Part shown: in pieces, positions 43,851 to 54,002 of the stretch
Layout: every line of letters starts with the position of its first letter
Position numbering within the stretch: the stretch's first letter is position 1
Source: Halomicrococcus gelatinilyticus
Lineage (GTDB): Archaea > Halobacteriota > Halobacteria > Halobacteriales > Haladaptataceae
NCBI GenBank assembly: GCA_024227995.1
Contig: CP100465.1
Coordinates: 682,001 to 746,000 of the forward strand
Direction of reading: 5' to 3'
DNA: 64,000 nucleotides
The notes under the pieces: model-generated
What the model was told of the DNA's origin: nothing
The model's database searches: none
Seen by the model: only the letters and a program-made list of their open reading frames with translations
Position numbers and translations under genes: made by a program

Positions 43851-43966
43851 TTCAGCAGGTCGGCAGTCGTCATCTGCTACCCCACCGCTCCGCTCGTACG
43901 TGCTGCGCTCGGGAACGAGAGCAGCGGAACGGGAACAGATCGTCGGGACCGCCGTCGTCCGGCGGG

Positions 43967-44416
43967 TCACTCCTCGCTCGGTGCGAACTCGACGAGCGTC
44001 AGGTCGCGGTCGAGCATGCAGTAGTCGTGTGGCGGGTCGCCGAGCACCTCGGTGATGCGGTACTCCTCGTCGAAGTCGACGCCGGCGGGCTCGCAGAACT
44101 CGTGGCTCGGACACCCGGTGTGGGGGCAGGACCCGACGAGTTTCGACTTGCTGCCGGCGTAGGCGTTCCGGGCGGCGACGTTCGCCCTGAGGGGCGCGGG
44201 CTCGACCTCCACGGCGGTGACGCCGTCGTCGTGGACGCCGCAGGGGAGGGTCTGGGCACCCTCGCGGACGTCCGTGACCTGGTACTTCACCCCCTCCGTG
44301 AGGTTGAGACACTGGTTCCGGTAGGGACACCCCTCGCAAGCGCTGGCCTCGCCCTGGTAGACGAACTCCTGCCCGACCTCGGCGAGGCGACTCCCGACGA
44401 GCGTGATGGTCGACAT
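43967..44416 (-). CDS. UPF0179 family protein
   Basis: The 149-residue protein has eight cysteines in pairs: CEGCPYRNQC, a single Cys in LPCGVHDDG, CPHTGCPSHEFC and one near the C-terminus (YCMLDRDL). This is the archaeal UPF0179 pattern, which suggests a metal or Fe-S site. Function is unknown. It is the first gene after the gap upstream of the ABC operon and is transcribed alone. Confidence 0.88.
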   Translation of the reverse strand: MSTITLVGSRLAEVGQEFVYQGEASACEGCPYRNQCLNLTEGVKYQVTDVREGAQTLPCGVHDDGVTAVEVEPAPLRANVAARNAYAGSKSKLVGSCPHTGCPSHEFCEPAGVDFDEEYRITEVLGDPPHDYCMLDRDLTLVEFAPSEE

Positions 44417-44477
44417 GAGCGCGGATACGGCGTCGTGGCGGTTAAGGCTCTCGTTCAGGCGAGGACCGTGCGGGCGC

Positions 44478-44870
44478 TCAGTCGTCCGCGCCGCGCCCGG
44501 TCAGCTCGTCGAGGCGGTCGAGGTACTCCTCGCGCGGAACCTGGTAGGCGTCGCGGTAGTCTACCGTCCCCCCGGCGAACTCGCTGGCGAGGTCGACCGC
44601 GCCCGCGACGGCCGCGTCGCGCGTCTCGAACCGCCGCTGGCCGGGCAGCGTGACCTCCGGTTCGAGGTAGAACGTGACGTACCACGCGGCCTCGGGCGAC
44701 CGCTCCCCCGGCGGGCGCCGCGGCGACCCGCGCGTCAGCGAGATGGTCGGCAGACACGGCGCGGGGAACGCCTTCGTGTCGAACACGTCCGGCCGGTAGG
44801 CGAGGACCAGACGCCCCTCGGGTTCGTCGTTCCAGACGGTCCACGACTCCGGCAGGTCGGACAGCGACAT
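44478..44870 (-). CDS. Conserved haloarchaeal protein (DUF5820-like)
   Basis: The 130-residue protein opens MSLSDLPESWTVWNDEPEGR and has LVLAYRPDVFDTKAFPAPC and EAAWYVTFYLEPEV. From memory it matches DUF5820, of unknown function. The ATG at 44870 starts the conserved part; the longer in-frame extension overlaps the divergent macro-domain gene promoter and is unlikely. The two divergent genes share an 83-base promoter region. Confidence 0.78.
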   Translation of the reverse strand: MSLSDLPESWTVWNDEPEGRLVLAYRPDVFDTKAFPAPCLPTISLTRGSPRRPPGERSPEAAWYVTFYLEPEVTLPGQRRFETRDAAVAGAVDLASEFAGGTVDYRDAYQVPREEYLDRLDELTGRGADD

Positions 44871-44953
44871 GCGCCAGCGTTCGCGTCGGAGGCGGGTAAG
44901 GGGTGCGGTTTCCCGACCCCAGAACTTTGCCGAACGAAGCCGAACCCGCGCGC

Positions 44954-45460
44954 ATGGAGTTCCGAGTGGTCCAGGGCGACATCGCGGCACAGAGCGCGGA
45001 CGTACTCGTGAACGCGGCGGGCACGAGCCTGCAGATGGGCAGCGGCGTCGCGGGCGCGCTCCGGCGGGGCGCGAACGGCCCGATCAACGAGGAGGCGACC
45101 GAGAAAGGGCCGGTCGACCTCGGCGGGGTAGCGGTGACGGACGCCTACGACCTCGACGCCGACCACGTCGTCCACGCGGCGGCGATGCCCCACTACGGCG
45201 ACGGGCAGGCGACCGCCGACAGCATCCGCGGCGCGACCCGGAACGCCCTCGAACGCGCCGACGACCTCGGCGCGGCGTCGGCGGTGCTCCCGGCGCTCGG
45301 CTGCGGCGTCGCGGGGTTCGACCTCGAGGCGGGCGCGCGCATCATCTGCGAGACCGTCGCGGGGTACGAGCCGGAAACGCTGTCCGACGTGCGCCTCATC
45401 GCCTACAGCGACGAGGAGTACGAGACGATTGCGCGGGTGGCCTCAGCGGTACAGGCGTAG
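44954..45460 (+). CDS. Macro domain protein (ADP-ribose binding)
   Basis: The 168-residue protein is one macro domain: VVQGDIAAQSADVLVNAAGT at the N-terminus, then the GSGVAGALRRGAN loop, ALGCGVAGFDLEAGARI and a C-terminal strand LIAYSDEEYETI. Macro domains bind ADP-ribose, and some remove it from proteins or from O-acetyl-ADP-ribose. The start at 44954 precedes the conserved motif directly. No ADP-ribosyltransferase is encoded nearby. Confidence 0.9.
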   Translation: MEFRVVQGDIAAQSADVLVNAAGTSLQMGSGVAGALRRGANGPINEEATEKGPVDLGGVAVTDAYDLDADHVVHAAAMPHYGDGQATADSIRGATRNALERADDLGAASAVLPALGCGVAGFDLEAGARIICETVAGYEPETLSDVRLIAYSDEEYETIARVASAVQA

Positions 45461-45511
45461 CGAGCCGTAGCGGTCGACGCGACGATAAAAGGGTCGAGTC
45501 GAAACGAGACC

Positions 45512-46381
45512 TTACAGCAGGTCCTCGATGTTGTCGGCGACCTCCTCGGGGGTGTCGCCGACGGGGACGCCCGCGTCGTTGAGCGCGTCGATCTTGCTCT
45601 CGGCGGTGCCGGTGCCGCTGCCGGAGACGATGGCGCCGGCGTGGCCCATGCGCTTGCCCGGCGGGGCGGTGCGACCCGCGATGAAGCCGGCGACGGGCGT
45701 GTCCATGTGTTCGTCGATGTACGCCGCGGCTTCCTCCTCGTCCTCGCCGCCGATCTCGCCGCACATGACGACCGCCTCGGTGTCGGGGTCGTCCTCGAAC
45801 AGCGAGAGGGCGTCGATGAAGTCGGTGCCGATGATGGGGTCGCCGCCGATGCCGATGGCGGTCGTCTGGCCGAGCCCGCGGTCGGTCAGGTTGTCGACGA
45901 CCTGGTAGGTGAGCGTTCCGGAGCGGGAGACGAGGCCGACGTTCCCCGACGTGAAGATGTTGCCGGGCAGGATGCCGAGCTTCGCCTCGCCGGGGGTGAT
46001 GATGCCGGGACAGTTCGGCCCGATGAGCCGGGTGTCGACCTCCGAGAGGCGCTTGTACACCTTGCTCATGTCCTGGGTCGGGATGCCCTCGGTGATGGCG
46101 ACGACGAGGTCGAGCGGCGCGTCGAGCGCCTCGAACAGCGCGTCGCCGGCGAAGGCGGGCGGGACGAACACGACGGACGCGTCGGCGTCCTCCTCGCGAG
46201 CGGCGCGCTCGACGGTGTCGTAGACGGGCACGCCGGCGACCTCCTGGCCGCCCTTGCCCGGCACCGCGCCGGCCACGATGTTCGTGCCGTACTCCATCAT
46301 CTGTTCGGTGTGGAACTTGCCCTCCCCACCGGTGATTCCCTGCACGATAACCCGGGTGTCGTCGTCGACGAGTACACTCAT
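45512..46381 (-). CDS. sucD: Succinyl-CoA ligase (ADP/GDP-forming) alpha subunit
   Basis: The 289-residue protein opens [20 protein letters not shown], has the CoA-binding [20 protein letters not shown] and the phosphohistidine region [12 protein letters not shown]. It makes succinate and ATP or GTP from succinyl-CoA with the beta subunit in the TCA cycle. Its ATG overlaps the sucC stop by four bases. Confidence 0.96.
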   Translation of the reverse strand: MSVLVDDDTRVIVQGITGGEGKFHTEQMMEYGTNIVAGAVPGKGGQEVAGVPVYDTVERAAREEDADASVVFVPPAFAGDALFEALDAPLDLVVAITEGIPTQDMSKVYKRLSEVDTRLIGPNCPGIITPGEAKLGILPGNIFTSGNVGLVSRSGTLTYQVVDNLTDRGLGQTTAIGIGGDPIIGTDFIDALSLFEDDPDTEAVVMCGEIGGEDEEEAAAYIDEHMDTPVAGFIAGRTAPPGKRMGHAGAIVSGSGTGTAESKIDALNDAGVPVGDTPEEVADNIEDLL

Positions 46382-47523
46382 GCTTCCACCTCCTTCGCGT
46401 TCTCCACGGTGCGCTGGACGGCGTCCTCCAGCGTCTCCTCGACCTGCACGAGGTCGGTGTTCAGGATCTCACGGCCCTCGGCGGCGTTGGTGCCGGCGAG
46501 GCGGACGACGACGGGCTTGGGAATCTCGTCGAGGGACTCCAGCGCCTCGTTGATGCCGCGCGCCACCTCGTCGCCGCGCGTGATGCCGCCGAAGATGTTG
46601 AAGACGACGGCGTCGACGTTCTCGTCGGAGAAGACCATGTCCAGCGCGTTCGTCACGCGCTCGGCCTTCGCGCCGCCGCCGATGTCGAGGAAGTTGGCGG
46701 GCGCGCCACCGTAGTAGTCGACGAGGTCGAGCGTCGTCATCACGAGACCGGCACCGTTGCCGATGATGCCGACGTTGCCGTCGAGGCGGACGTAGTCGAA
46801 GCCGTAGTCGTTGGCCTTGGCCTCGAGGTCGTCCTCGGCGGCCTCCTCCTCCATCTCTTCGAGGTCGGGGTGGCGGAACAGCGCGTCGTCGTCGACGTTG
46901 AGGACGGCGTCCGCGGCGACGACCTCGTCGTCGCTGGTGACCATCAGCGGGTTGATCTCGGCGTCGCTGGCGTCCTTGTCCTCCCAGAGGTCGTAGAGGG
47001 TGGTAAGGACCTTGGCGACGTCGCCGGCGACGGCGGGGTCGATGCCGGCGTCGTAGACGGCCTTCCGGGCCTGGTAGGGGTGCATCCCGAAGGCGGGGTC
47101 GACGTGCTCGCGCGCGATGGCGTCGGGGTCCTCCTCGGCGACCTCCTCGATGTTGACGCCGCCCCTGGAGGAGACCATCGCGACGGGCTTGCCCTCGCCG
47201 CGGTCCATCGTCACGCCGACGTACAGTTCGTCCGTGAAGTCGACGGCCGCCTCGACCAGCACGCGGTCGACGTGGTAGCCCTTGAGGTCCATCCCGAGGA
47301 TGGACTCGGCGGCTTCCTCGGCTTCCTCACGGCTCTCGACGAGCTCGATACCGCCGGCCTTGCCGCGGCCACCGACGTGTACCTGCGCCTTCACGGCGAC
47401 GGGATAACCGATGTCCTCCGCCGCGTCGACGACCTCCTCTACGCTCTCCGCGAGCGTGGAGTCGGGCGTCGGGATCCCCGCGTCGGAGAACACCTCCTTC
47501 GCCTGGTACTCGTGCAGTCTCAT
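46378..47523 (-). CDS. sucC: Succinyl-CoA ligase beta subunit
   Basis: The 381-residue protein has an ATP-grasp domain ([39 protein letters not shown]) and a C-terminal CoA-ligase domain with [16 protein letters not shown]. It binds the nucleotide in the SucCD enzyme. It is the first gene of the two-gene operon. Confidence 0.96.
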   Translation of the reverse strand: MRLHEYQAKEVFSDAGIPTPDSTLAESVEEVVDAAEDIGYPVAVKAQVHVGGRGKAGGIELVESREEAEEAAESILGMDLKGYHVDRVLVEAAVDFTDELYVGVTMDRGEGKPVAMVSSRGGVNIEEVAEEDPDAIAREHVDPAFGMHPYQARKAVYDAGIDPAVAGDVAKVLTTLYDLWEDKDASDAEINPLMVTSDDEVVAADAVLNVDDDALFRHPDLEEMEEEAAEDDLEAKANDYGFDYVRLDGNVGIIGNGAGLVMTTLDLVDYYGGAPANFLDIGGGAKAERVTNALDMVFSDENVDAVVFNIFGGITRGDEVARGINEALESLDEIPKPVVVRLAGTNAAEGREILNTDLVQVEETLEDAVQRTVENAKEVEA

Positions 47524-47588
47524 GCAGTCGGAAGGGGGTTCGCACGCCGCTTAAATCCCGCCGGTTCCGGTCTCTTTTTCGACCGCGT

Positions 47589-48308
47589 CTACGGACCGAG
47601 CCACGCGAGCAGGGCGTCGCGTTTCAGGTAGCCGACCCCCGACAGCGCGAACAGGACGGCGACGATGACGCCCGCCTCGACGTACGCCGCGGCCGCGACC
47701 TGGGCCCCCGCCACGGTGACGACGATGAACCCCGGCAGTCGTCCGGTGACTGACGCGACGACCATCTTGCGGACGTCCAGTTTCGTGAGCCCGCCGGCGA
47801 AGCAGATGGCGTCGTCCGGTAGCCCCGGGAACAGGAAGACGACGAACAGCGCGAACAGGCCGCGTTCCTCGACCACCGCGTCGAACTCGTCGAGAACCTC
47901 GGGGGCGATGACCCGTTCGACGTACGGCCGGCCGAACCGCCGCGACAGCGAGAACGCGACGTAGCTCCCCAGCGCCGCGCCCATCACGCTGTAGAGAGTC
48001 CCGTACACCGGGCCGAAGAGGTAGCCGCCCGCGAACGCCAGCACCTGCCCCGGAATCGGGGCGATGACTATCTGGCTCGCGTGGAGGACGACGAACGCCG
48101 CCGGCGCGAACGCGCCGAACCCACGGACGTACCGCTGGAGGACGACCGGGTTCGACAGCCCCGGCAGGTGACGGTGGACGAGCACGGACCCGCCGAGCAG
48201 TGCGACGGCCCCGAGCAGGAGGTAAACGAGCGTGGTCCGACGGCTCCGCGCCGAGGTGAACACGTGCAGCGACCGCAGCGCGTCGAGCGGGTTCCGCGAC
48301 GGTCGCAC
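47589..48308 (-). CDS. TVP38/TMEM64 (VTT domain) membrane protein
   Basis: The 239-residue protein has six hydrophobic segments and the VTT motifs PIPGQVLAFAGGYLFGP, GAALGSYVAFSLSRRFGR and LFPGLPDDAICFAGGLT. Members are DedA-related and may move lipids across membranes. Its role in archaea is not known. The N-terminal 30 residues are basic and cytoplasmic. Confidence 0.88.
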   Translation of the reverse strand: MRPSRNPLDALRSLHVFTSARSRRTTLVYLLLGAVALLGGSVLVHRHLPGLSNPVVLQRYVRGFGAFAPAAFVVLHASQIVIAPIPGQVLAFAGGYLFGPVYGTLYSVMGAALGSYVAFSLSRRFGRPYVERVIAPEVLDEFDAVVEERGLFALFVVFLFPGLPDDAICFAGGLTKLDVRKMVVASVTGRLPGFIVVTVAGAQVAAAAYVEAGVIVAVLFALSGVGYLKRDALLAWLGP

Positions 48309-48502
48309 GGCTCACGCGCTCCCGTCGGTCCGTCCGAAGGGACCGGGCGGACGGGTAACTGCCTTCACTGTGACACTCATGGAGGCAGGATTTCACCGAA
48401 CCCAGTTTAATCTACGCACTCGCTACCGGAGAACGAACACGGGCGGCCACTGGATGGAATCCACCCGAACCCTGAAGCGCGACGGCGTCGAAGCTGGCTC
48501 TC

Positions 48503-49381
48503 ATGCTCCCCCGCGACCCCGAACACACGGGCGAGAACCGCTGTCGGCCGTGCACGGTCGTCAACGCCGCGCTGCTCGCGCTCGGGTGCGTCGCCGTCGC
48601 GCTGTGGCTCCCCGCGAAACGCCGCGTCCGCGCGCTGGCCGCCGTCGGGCTCGCGGTCGCCGGCGGCGTGACCATCGCGCTCCGGGGCTACCTGGTCCCC
48701 GCCACGCCGCGGTTCGCGCCGCGACTCGTCCGGGCGGTTCTCGTCGTCCGGGACCGGTTCGACCACGGCGGGCCCGCAGCGGGAGACAGTGCGAGGACGG
48801 CGGGTGGCGGTACGGGAGCGGCGGGTGGCGGGCCGGACGACCCCGGCAACACGGGGACGCTCGCGGACGAGGCCGACGCCGAGACGGGCGAGCGAGTCGC
48901 GGACGCGCTGCTCGACGCGGGCGTCCTCCACGCAGTCGGCGACGCGCTCCACCTCGACGAGGGATTCCGCGCGCGGTGGCGCGAGGAGATGGCGGTCGTG
49001 CACGAGGGCGACCTCGGCGGCGCGATCCGGGACGTCGCGCCCCGCGCCGGGCCGGTCGAGATCGTCGACGACGGCCGGTGGGTCGTCCTCGCCAGTGGCG
49101 ACCCGGCCGCCGAGCGGTGGGTGCCGCGTCCGGTCGCGACCGCGGAGGTCGCGACGGTGCGCGTGCTCGCCGAGGCGGGTATCTCCCTCGACCTCCGGGT
49201 GCCGGCGGCGTCGGCGCTACGGACGTTCCTGCGGCGGTGCCCGGTCTGCGACGTCCCGCTGACGGAGACGACGACCGACGACTGCTGCGGGACGGGCGCG
49301 AACCCCGTGGCACCGCCGGAGCGGGTGCTCGCGTGTCCCGAGTGCGAGCAGAAGAGCACCAGTCTGGACCGGCCGTTCTAG
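48503..49381 (+). CDS. Membrane protein with C-terminal zinc ribbon, unknown function
   Basis: The 292-residue protein has two hydrophobic segments (about residues 18-58), a Gly/Asp-rich linker (about 92-120), a soluble domain and a C-terminal zinc ribbon (CPVC with CPEC). An HTENRCRPC stretch lies before TM1. I do not recognise a named family. It overlaps the trmB gene end by four bases on the other strand; no operon partner is visible. Confidence 0.7.
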   Translation: MLPRDPEHTGENRCRPCTVVNAALLALGCVAVALWLPAKRRVRALAAVGLAVAGGVTIALRGYLVPATPRFAPRLVRAVLVVRDRFDHGGPAAGDSARTAGGGTGAAGGGPDDPGNTGTLADEADAETGERVADALLDAGVLHAVGDALHLDEGFRARWREEMAVVHEGDLGGAIRDVAPRAGPVEIVDDGRWVVLASGDPAAERWVPRPVATAEVATVRVLAEAGISLDLRVPAASALRTFLRRCPVCDVPLTETTTDDCCGTGANPVAPPERVLACPECEQKSTSLDRPF

Positions 49382-50436
49382 TCGAACGCCGGGGGTTCGT
49401 CCGTTCCGACGCGGATCTCGTGCGCCTCGACGTCCTCGAGGGCCGCGACCTGGCCGCCGACGGTGACGACGCCCGAGTCGGTCTCGACGTTCATGCCGGC
49501 GACGCGCTCGCCCGCCTCGAACGAGAAGCCGACGACCTCGCCTTTCACGATGCGCGACTCGCCGGTCTCGATGTCGCGGCCCTCGACGCTCGCGTAGAAG
49601 TCGCCCTCCATCCCCTGTATCTCCTTGACGCACCGGCGGATGGAGGCGTACCGTCGGGGGAACGACCGCCGCTCGCCGTCGGCGAAGAGGGTCCGTTCGG
49701 TCGTCGTCCAGAGGACGGTGCCGAAGAAGCCGGAGACGAGGAAGCCCAGCGCGGAGCGGTTGAAGATGACGCCGTAGCGGTCGCGGTCGTCGCGGAGGGC
49801 GTCCTGGGTCGCGTACGTCGAGTAGCGGCCGTCGGCGACCGCGATGACGGGTGTCGTGATGCCGCGACGGGTGCGAGCGGTCGTGGCGACGGCCTCGTAG
49901 TCGAACGACTCGGGGTCGGGTGCCTCGGACGCCGGCGTCACGATGAGTTCGACGCTGACCCCCGCGTCGATGACGTCGCTCAGGGTGTCCTCGAACCGGG
50001 TCAGCAGGTCCGGCGTCAGCGAGAGGGCGAGTTCGTACTCGGCGGACTCGATGACGTCCTCCAGGTAGCGGAGGATGGTCGATCGTGACTTCACCAGCGA
50101 GACGGCCTCCGTGTCGCGCGCCGGCGTCGTGTACCGCGATTCGAGGCCGGTTATCATCTCCTCGAGCGACGACTGGACGTTCTCGAAGGCCTCCTCGGGG
50201 TCGATGGCGATGACCTTCATCGGCCGCGACTCGCGGAGTTCGACGAGGCCGCGGTCGCTGAGACTCCGGACGGTGTCGTACACCCGCGGCTGCGGGATGT
50301 CGGTCCGGTCGGCGATCTCGCTCGCGGTCAGTTCGCCGTGCTCGAGAACGGTGAGATAGGCGTCGATCTCGTACTCGCCGAGATTGAACCGCTCCCCGAC
50401 GCGTTCGAGTGTCAGGTAGAGGTCGTCGGACGTCAT
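49378..50436 (-). CDS. trmB: TrmB family sugar-responsive transcription regulator
   Basis: The 352-residue protein has an N-terminal winged HTH ([20 protein letters not shown], then [18 protein letters not shown], residues about 18-70) and a C-terminal TrmB sugar-binding domain (about 110-345). Haloarchaeal TrmB controls glycolysis and gluconeogenesis genes in response to glucose and binds TACT-N7/8-GAGTA sites. The ATG at 50436 directly precedes the conserved HTH. A GATTTATTT element upstream (about 50450-50458) could be its TATA box. TbsP is encoded 4 kb away. Confidence 0.87.
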   Translation of the reverse strand: MTSDDLYLTLERVGERFNLGEYEIDAYLTVLEHGELTASEIADRTDIPQPRVYDTVRSLSDRGLVELRESRPMKVIAIDPEEAFENVQSSLEEMITGLESRYTTPARDTEAVSLVKSRSTILRYLEDVIESAEYELALSLTPDLLTRFEDTLSDVIDAGVSVELIVTPASEAPDPESFDYEAVATTARTRRGITTPVIAVADGRYSTYATQDALRDDRDRYGVIFNRSALGFLVSGFFGTVLWTTTERTLFADGERRSFPRRYASIRRCVKEIQGMEGDFYASVEGRDIETGESRIVKGEVVGFSFEAGERVAGMNVETDSGVVTVGGQVAALEDVEAHEIRVGTDEPPAFD

Positions 50437-50563
50437 TAGTAATGGCAAATAAATCGAGAACCTTATCTCCCACCGTTTCACTCCGCCGGGCGTGATTCTT
50501 TCGGCGCGCACTCGGCCACCGGGAACGACAGCACAGCGAAGAGGGTCGAAGAACGGAGCGGGG

Positions 50564-51811
50564 TTACTCGTAGAGCGGGTTGGCGTCGCAGAGCTGCTGG
50601 ACGCGCTCGGCCGCTTCGGCCTTGACGTCTTCGTCGTCGACGTTGTCGACGACCTCTGCGATGAGGTCGGCGACCTCGCGCAGGTCGTCTTCGTCGAACC
50701 CGCGCGTGGTGAGCGCCGGCGTCCCGGCGCGGATACCGCTGCCGACGAACGGCGAACGCGTCTCGTTCGGGACGGTGTTGGCGTTCAGGACGATACCGAC
50801 CTCTTCGAGCGCCTGCTCGGCCTCCTTGCCCGTCACGTCCGGGTGGGACCCGCGCAGGTCGACGAGCACGAGGTGGGTGTCGGTTCCGCCGGAGACGAGT
50901 TCGAACCCGTGCTCCTGGAGTCGCTCGCCGAGGACCGCCGCGTTCTCGACGGTCTGGGCGGCGTACTCCTCGAACTCCGGCTGGAGCGCCTCCTCGAACC
51001 CGACGGCCTTGCCGGCGACGTTGTGCAGCAGCGGGCCGCCCTGCATTCCCGGGATGACCGCGGTGTCGACGTCGTCGGCGTACTCCTCGTCGCACATGAT
51101 GATGCCGCCGCGGCCGGCGCGGATGGTCTTGTGCGTCGACCCCGTGACGAAGTCCGCGATGCCGACCGGCGAGGGGTGCTCGCCCGCCGCGACGAGACCG
51201 GTGATGTGGGCGATGTCGGCGAGGTGGTAGGCGTCGGCGGCGTCGGCCGCCGCCTGGACGCGCTCCCACTCGACCTGCCGCGGGTAGGCAGAGTAGCCCG
51301 ACACGACGATGTCGGGGTCGAACGCCTCCGCCTGCTCGCGGAGGGCGTCGTAGTCGATGCGGCCGGAGTCGGCGTCGACCTCGTAGTGTTCGACGTCGTA
51401 GAGCTGTCCGGCGAAGTTGACCTCGTGGCCGTGACTGAGGTGACCCCCGTGGGTCAGGTCGAGCGAGAGGATCTTGTCGCCGGGGTCGAGGACCGCGAGG
51501 TAGACCCCCATGTTCGCCTGCGACCCGCTGTGGGGCTGGACGTTGACGTGGTCGGCACCCCAGAGCTCCTTGGCGCGCTCGATGGCGAGCGATTCGATGG
51601 TGTCGACGTTCTCGCAGCCGCCGTAGTAGCGCTCGCCGGGGTAGCCCTCGGCGTACTTGTTCGTCAGCACACTCCCCTGCGCCTCGAGAACGGCCTCGCT
51701 GGCGAAGTTCTCGCTCGCGATCATCGCGAGCGTGTCGCGCTGGCGGTCGACCTCGGCCTCCAGCGCCGCCGCGACGTCGGGGTCTGCTTCCTGCACGCGG
51801 TCGTACTTCAT
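50564..51811 (-). CDS. glyA: Serine hydroxymethyltransferase
   Basis: The 415-residue PLP enzyme has [45 protein letters not shown] and the PLP lysine in [16 protein letters not shown]. It interconverts serine and glycine with tetrahydrofolate. TTTATACG about 25 bases before the ATG 51811 gives a leaderless start. It is divergent from the CHAT-like gene and separated from it by 102 bases. Confidence 0.96.
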   Translation of the reverse strand: MKYDRVQEADPDVAAALEAEVDRQRDTLAMIASENFASEAVLEAQGSVLTNKYAEGYPGERYYGGCENVDTIESLAIERAKELWGADHVNVQPHSGSQANMGVYLAVLDPGDKILSLDLTHGGHLSHGHEVNFAGQLYDVEHYEVDADSGRIDYDALREQAEAFDPDIVVSGYSAYPRQVEWERVQAAADAADAYHLADIAHITGLVAAGEHPSPVGIADFVTGSTHKTIRAGRGGIIMCDEEYADDVDTAVIPGMQGGPLLHNVAGKAVGFEEALQPEFEEYAAQTVENAAVLGERLQEHGFELVSGGTDTHLVLVDLRGSHPDVTGKEAEQALEEVGIVLNANTVPNETRSPFVGSGIRAGTPALTTRGFDEDDLREVADLIAEVVDNVDDEDVKAEAAERVQQLCDANPLYE

Positions 51812-51873
51812 GAGTCAACGGGGAACACGGCAGCGTATAAATTTACCTTTCGGGGAGGGTTTGACCCCGACAG

Positions 51874-51881
51874 AAATATAA
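51874..51881 (+). promoter_or_regulatory. TATA box of the CHAT-like gene
   Basis: AAATATAA ends 32 bases before the ATG at 51914. An inverted repeat begins at the very next base. Confidence 0.6.
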
Positions 51882-51898
51882 GTTATCGGTGAGATAAC
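51882..51898. promoter_or_regulatory. Inverted repeat between TATA box and start of the CHAT-like gene
   Basis: GTTATC (51882-51887) and GATAAC (51893-51898) are exact complements separated by GGTGA. The site abuts the TATA box and precedes the ATG by 15 bases. A protein bound here would block initiation, so it is a good operator candidate. Confidence 0.6.
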
Positions 51899-51913
51899 GG
51901 TTTTACTGGCGGT

Positions 51914-54001
51914 ATGATACAGTGGGAGAAAACGGAGGGCGGGATTAGAGCGTTCGACAGGACGAAAACCGGTATCTCCATCGGCGCGGCCGACTGGCAG
52001 ACCGGCGGCGACGCGCTCGACCTCGACCGACCCATCGACGAGACCGTGACCGGTCGCGCCTCCGAACTCCGGTTTCCCCCCTGCTACGCGACGGTGACCG
52101 ACCTGGCGACCGGGGAGCGGTACGAGCACGGTAGCGACACCGGGACCCTCTCGCTGCCCGGCGGCGACTACCTGGTCAACGTCCACGGCAACGTCAAGAC
52201 GTACGTCCGCTTCTCCGGTCGAGCGACCGTCGGCAAGACCGAGGACTTCGGCGAGCTGATCCTCTCCTTTCCGGAACGGACCCGGGTGACGCTCGGCTTC
52301 CGCAGCCACCACGAGGAGCCGGTCGACACCATCGAGATTCCACCTTCTCCGCGCGGCCTGGCGACGGCGCTCACCTACGTCTCGTCCTCGCACAAGACGA
52401 CCGGCCCGGACCGGTCGTTCCCGACGCTCCGCGGCCACCCGCCGCGGATATCCGTCGGGGACGGCCTCGAAGTGCCGGCCGCGGTGCGCGAGGAGAAGGA
52501 GAGCGTCGGCATCGAACTGCTCGTCCCGGACGACTTCGACTCCCTGTTCGTGGCCGCGCCGCTGGCCTACTACCTGCAGGCGGACGTGAAGGCCGAGCGC
52601 CGCGACGCTCCGGAGTTGCGTGCGCCGGCGGTCAACTACACCTACTCGTTCAGCCCCCAGCCGTCGTTCCAGCACGAGGTCGCCGACGTGCTCAGGCGGG
52701 TGTTCTTCCTCGACTGCCTGGTCCGGAACGCCGGCCCCCACCGGTGGGACCTCGCAGAGCAGCCGCTGCTCGACGAGGTCGAGATCGACGCCGACGAGAC
52801 CTACGCGGCGTCGCCGGCCGAACAGCTCGTCACGTACATGCTGGCGCCGTTCGACCGCATCGACGCCGACCTCCCCGACTGGCACCTCTCCACGTACGTC
52901 GAGCCGGTCGTGGAGAACGTCTCGCCGCTCCCCTACCTCCTCTCGAACCTCTCGCTGGTCTACATGCCCGAGACGTCGGACCTGGACCGGAGCGAGCTCC
53001 TCGACGAGTCGCTGAACGACTTCTACCGCGGCGGTCGGCGTCCGTCGCCGCCGGCAGCCCCGACCTATCGCGGCACGGAGGTCGGCTCGGTGACCTCGGT
53101 TGACCGCGTGAAACCCGAGCTCCACCGCGGCCGGGTGCACGGCTGGCTCGCCGACGACGTCCCCATCGACGTGTTCAAGATCGAGCCGAGCGCGTACGAG
53201 AACCGGTTCGACTACCTCGACAGGGACGGCGACGACATCGAGGTGACGCTGGTGCTGAACGACGACGAGATGGGGACGGAGCACGAGACGGTGGCCGACA
53301 TCTACCGCGACAGGGCCGAGGACCTGCCGATGGACGTGACGGTGCGCGAGCGGCTCCGGCGACACGAGCTCGCGACCGTGTTCGAGACGCCCCGGGACTT
53401 CGTCCACTACATCGGCCACTGCGAGCAGGACGGCCTCCGGTGCACCGACGGCAACCTGAAGATGGCGGACATCCGGGAGAGCAACGTCCAGACGTTCTTC
53501 CTGAACGCCTGCGGGTCGTACTACGAGGGGATGGACCTCGTCGAGAAGGGGAGCGTGGCGGGCGCGGTCACGTTCAACAAGGTGCTGAACAAGCAGGCTG
53601 CGAAGGTCGGCGTCTCCTTCGCGCGACTGCTGGTGAACGGCTTCAGCATCCAGGACGCCATGCAGTTCGCCCGGCGGCGGATCAGGACCGGGAAGGACTA
53701 CGCCGTGGTCGGCGACGGAACTCACCAGCTCGCCCAGTCGGACATCACGCTCCCCATCGTCACCGAACTCGCCGACGAGGACGGGAAGTACACCATCACG
53801 TACAACCCGACCGTCGTCCGGATGGTCGGGAGCGGGTACCAGCCGTTCCTGGAGGAGAACGACGAGCTGTACATCTACGGCGACAGCGCCGACTTCACGC
53901 TCGACGAGACCGAACTGATGGCACTACTGGATCATGCCGAGATGCCGATAATATACGATGGGGAACTGTACTGGTCCGACGAGTTCAGGCTGACTGCCTG
54001 A
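51914..54001 (+). CDS. Large protein with C-terminal CHAT/caspase-like protease domain
   Basis: The 695-residue protein has an N-terminal region of about 480 residues that I do not recognise and a C-terminal CHAT-like domain. The domain shows FVHYIGHCEQDGL with candidate catalytic His502, a strand-and-loop region LKMADIRESNVQ and FFLNACGSYYEG with candidate Cys533. GSVAGAVTFNKVLNKQAAKV and FARLLVNGFSIQDAMQFARR follow, as in CHAT proteins. The His-Cys spacing of 31 is short for the family. No signal peptide or TM is seen. CHAT proteases act in programmed cell death and antiviral systems in bacteria. The gene ends one base before a small - strand gene. Role here is unknown. Confidence 0.8.
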   Translation: MIQWEKTEGGIRAFDRTKTGISIGAADWQTGGDALDLDRPIDETVTGRASELRFPPCYATVTDLATGERYEHGSDTGTLSLPGGDYLVNVHGNVKTYVRFSGRATVGKTEDFGELILSFPERTRVTLGFRSHHEEPVDTIEIPPSPRGLATALTYVSSSHKTTGPDRSFPTLRGHPPRISVGDGLEVPAAVREEKESVGIELLVPDDFDSLFVAAPLAYYLQADVKAERRDAPELRAPAVNYTYSFSPQPSFQHEVADVLRRVFFLDCLVRNAGPHRWDLAEQPLLDEVEIDADETYAASPAEQLVTYMLAPFDRIDADLPDWHLSTYVEPVVENVSPLPYLLSNLSLVYMPETSDLDRSELLDESLNDFYRGGRRPSPPAAPTYRGTEVGSVTSVDRVKPELHRGRVHGWLADDVPIDVFKIEPSAYENRFDYLDRDGDDIEVTLVLNDDEMGTEHETVADIYRDRAEDLPMDVTVRERLRRHELATVFETPRDFVHYIGHCEQDGLRCTDGNLKMADIRESNVQTFFLNACGSYYEGMDLVEKGSVAGAVTFNKVLNKQAAKVGVSFARLLVNGFSIQDAMQFARRRIRTGKDYAVVGDGTHQLAQSDITLPIVTELADEDGKYTITYNPTVVRMVGSGYQPFLEENDELYIYGDSADFTLDETELMALLDHAEMPIIYDGELYWSDEFRLTA

Positions 54002-54002
54002 C

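Larger units (their letters stand above)
43404..43966 (+). other. Gap upstream of the sugar ABC operon
   Basis: These 563 bases hold the TATA box of the importer operon (TTTATAA at 43429-43435, - strand) and, 14 bases further out, a TACTC half-site resembling the TrmB box. Further right are two 15-base direct repeats (43818-43850). A + strand frame across about 43440-43620 stays open with protein-like composition but has no ATG/GTG/TTG before 43587, so it may be a gene remnant. No intact gene is seen. Confidence 0.45.
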
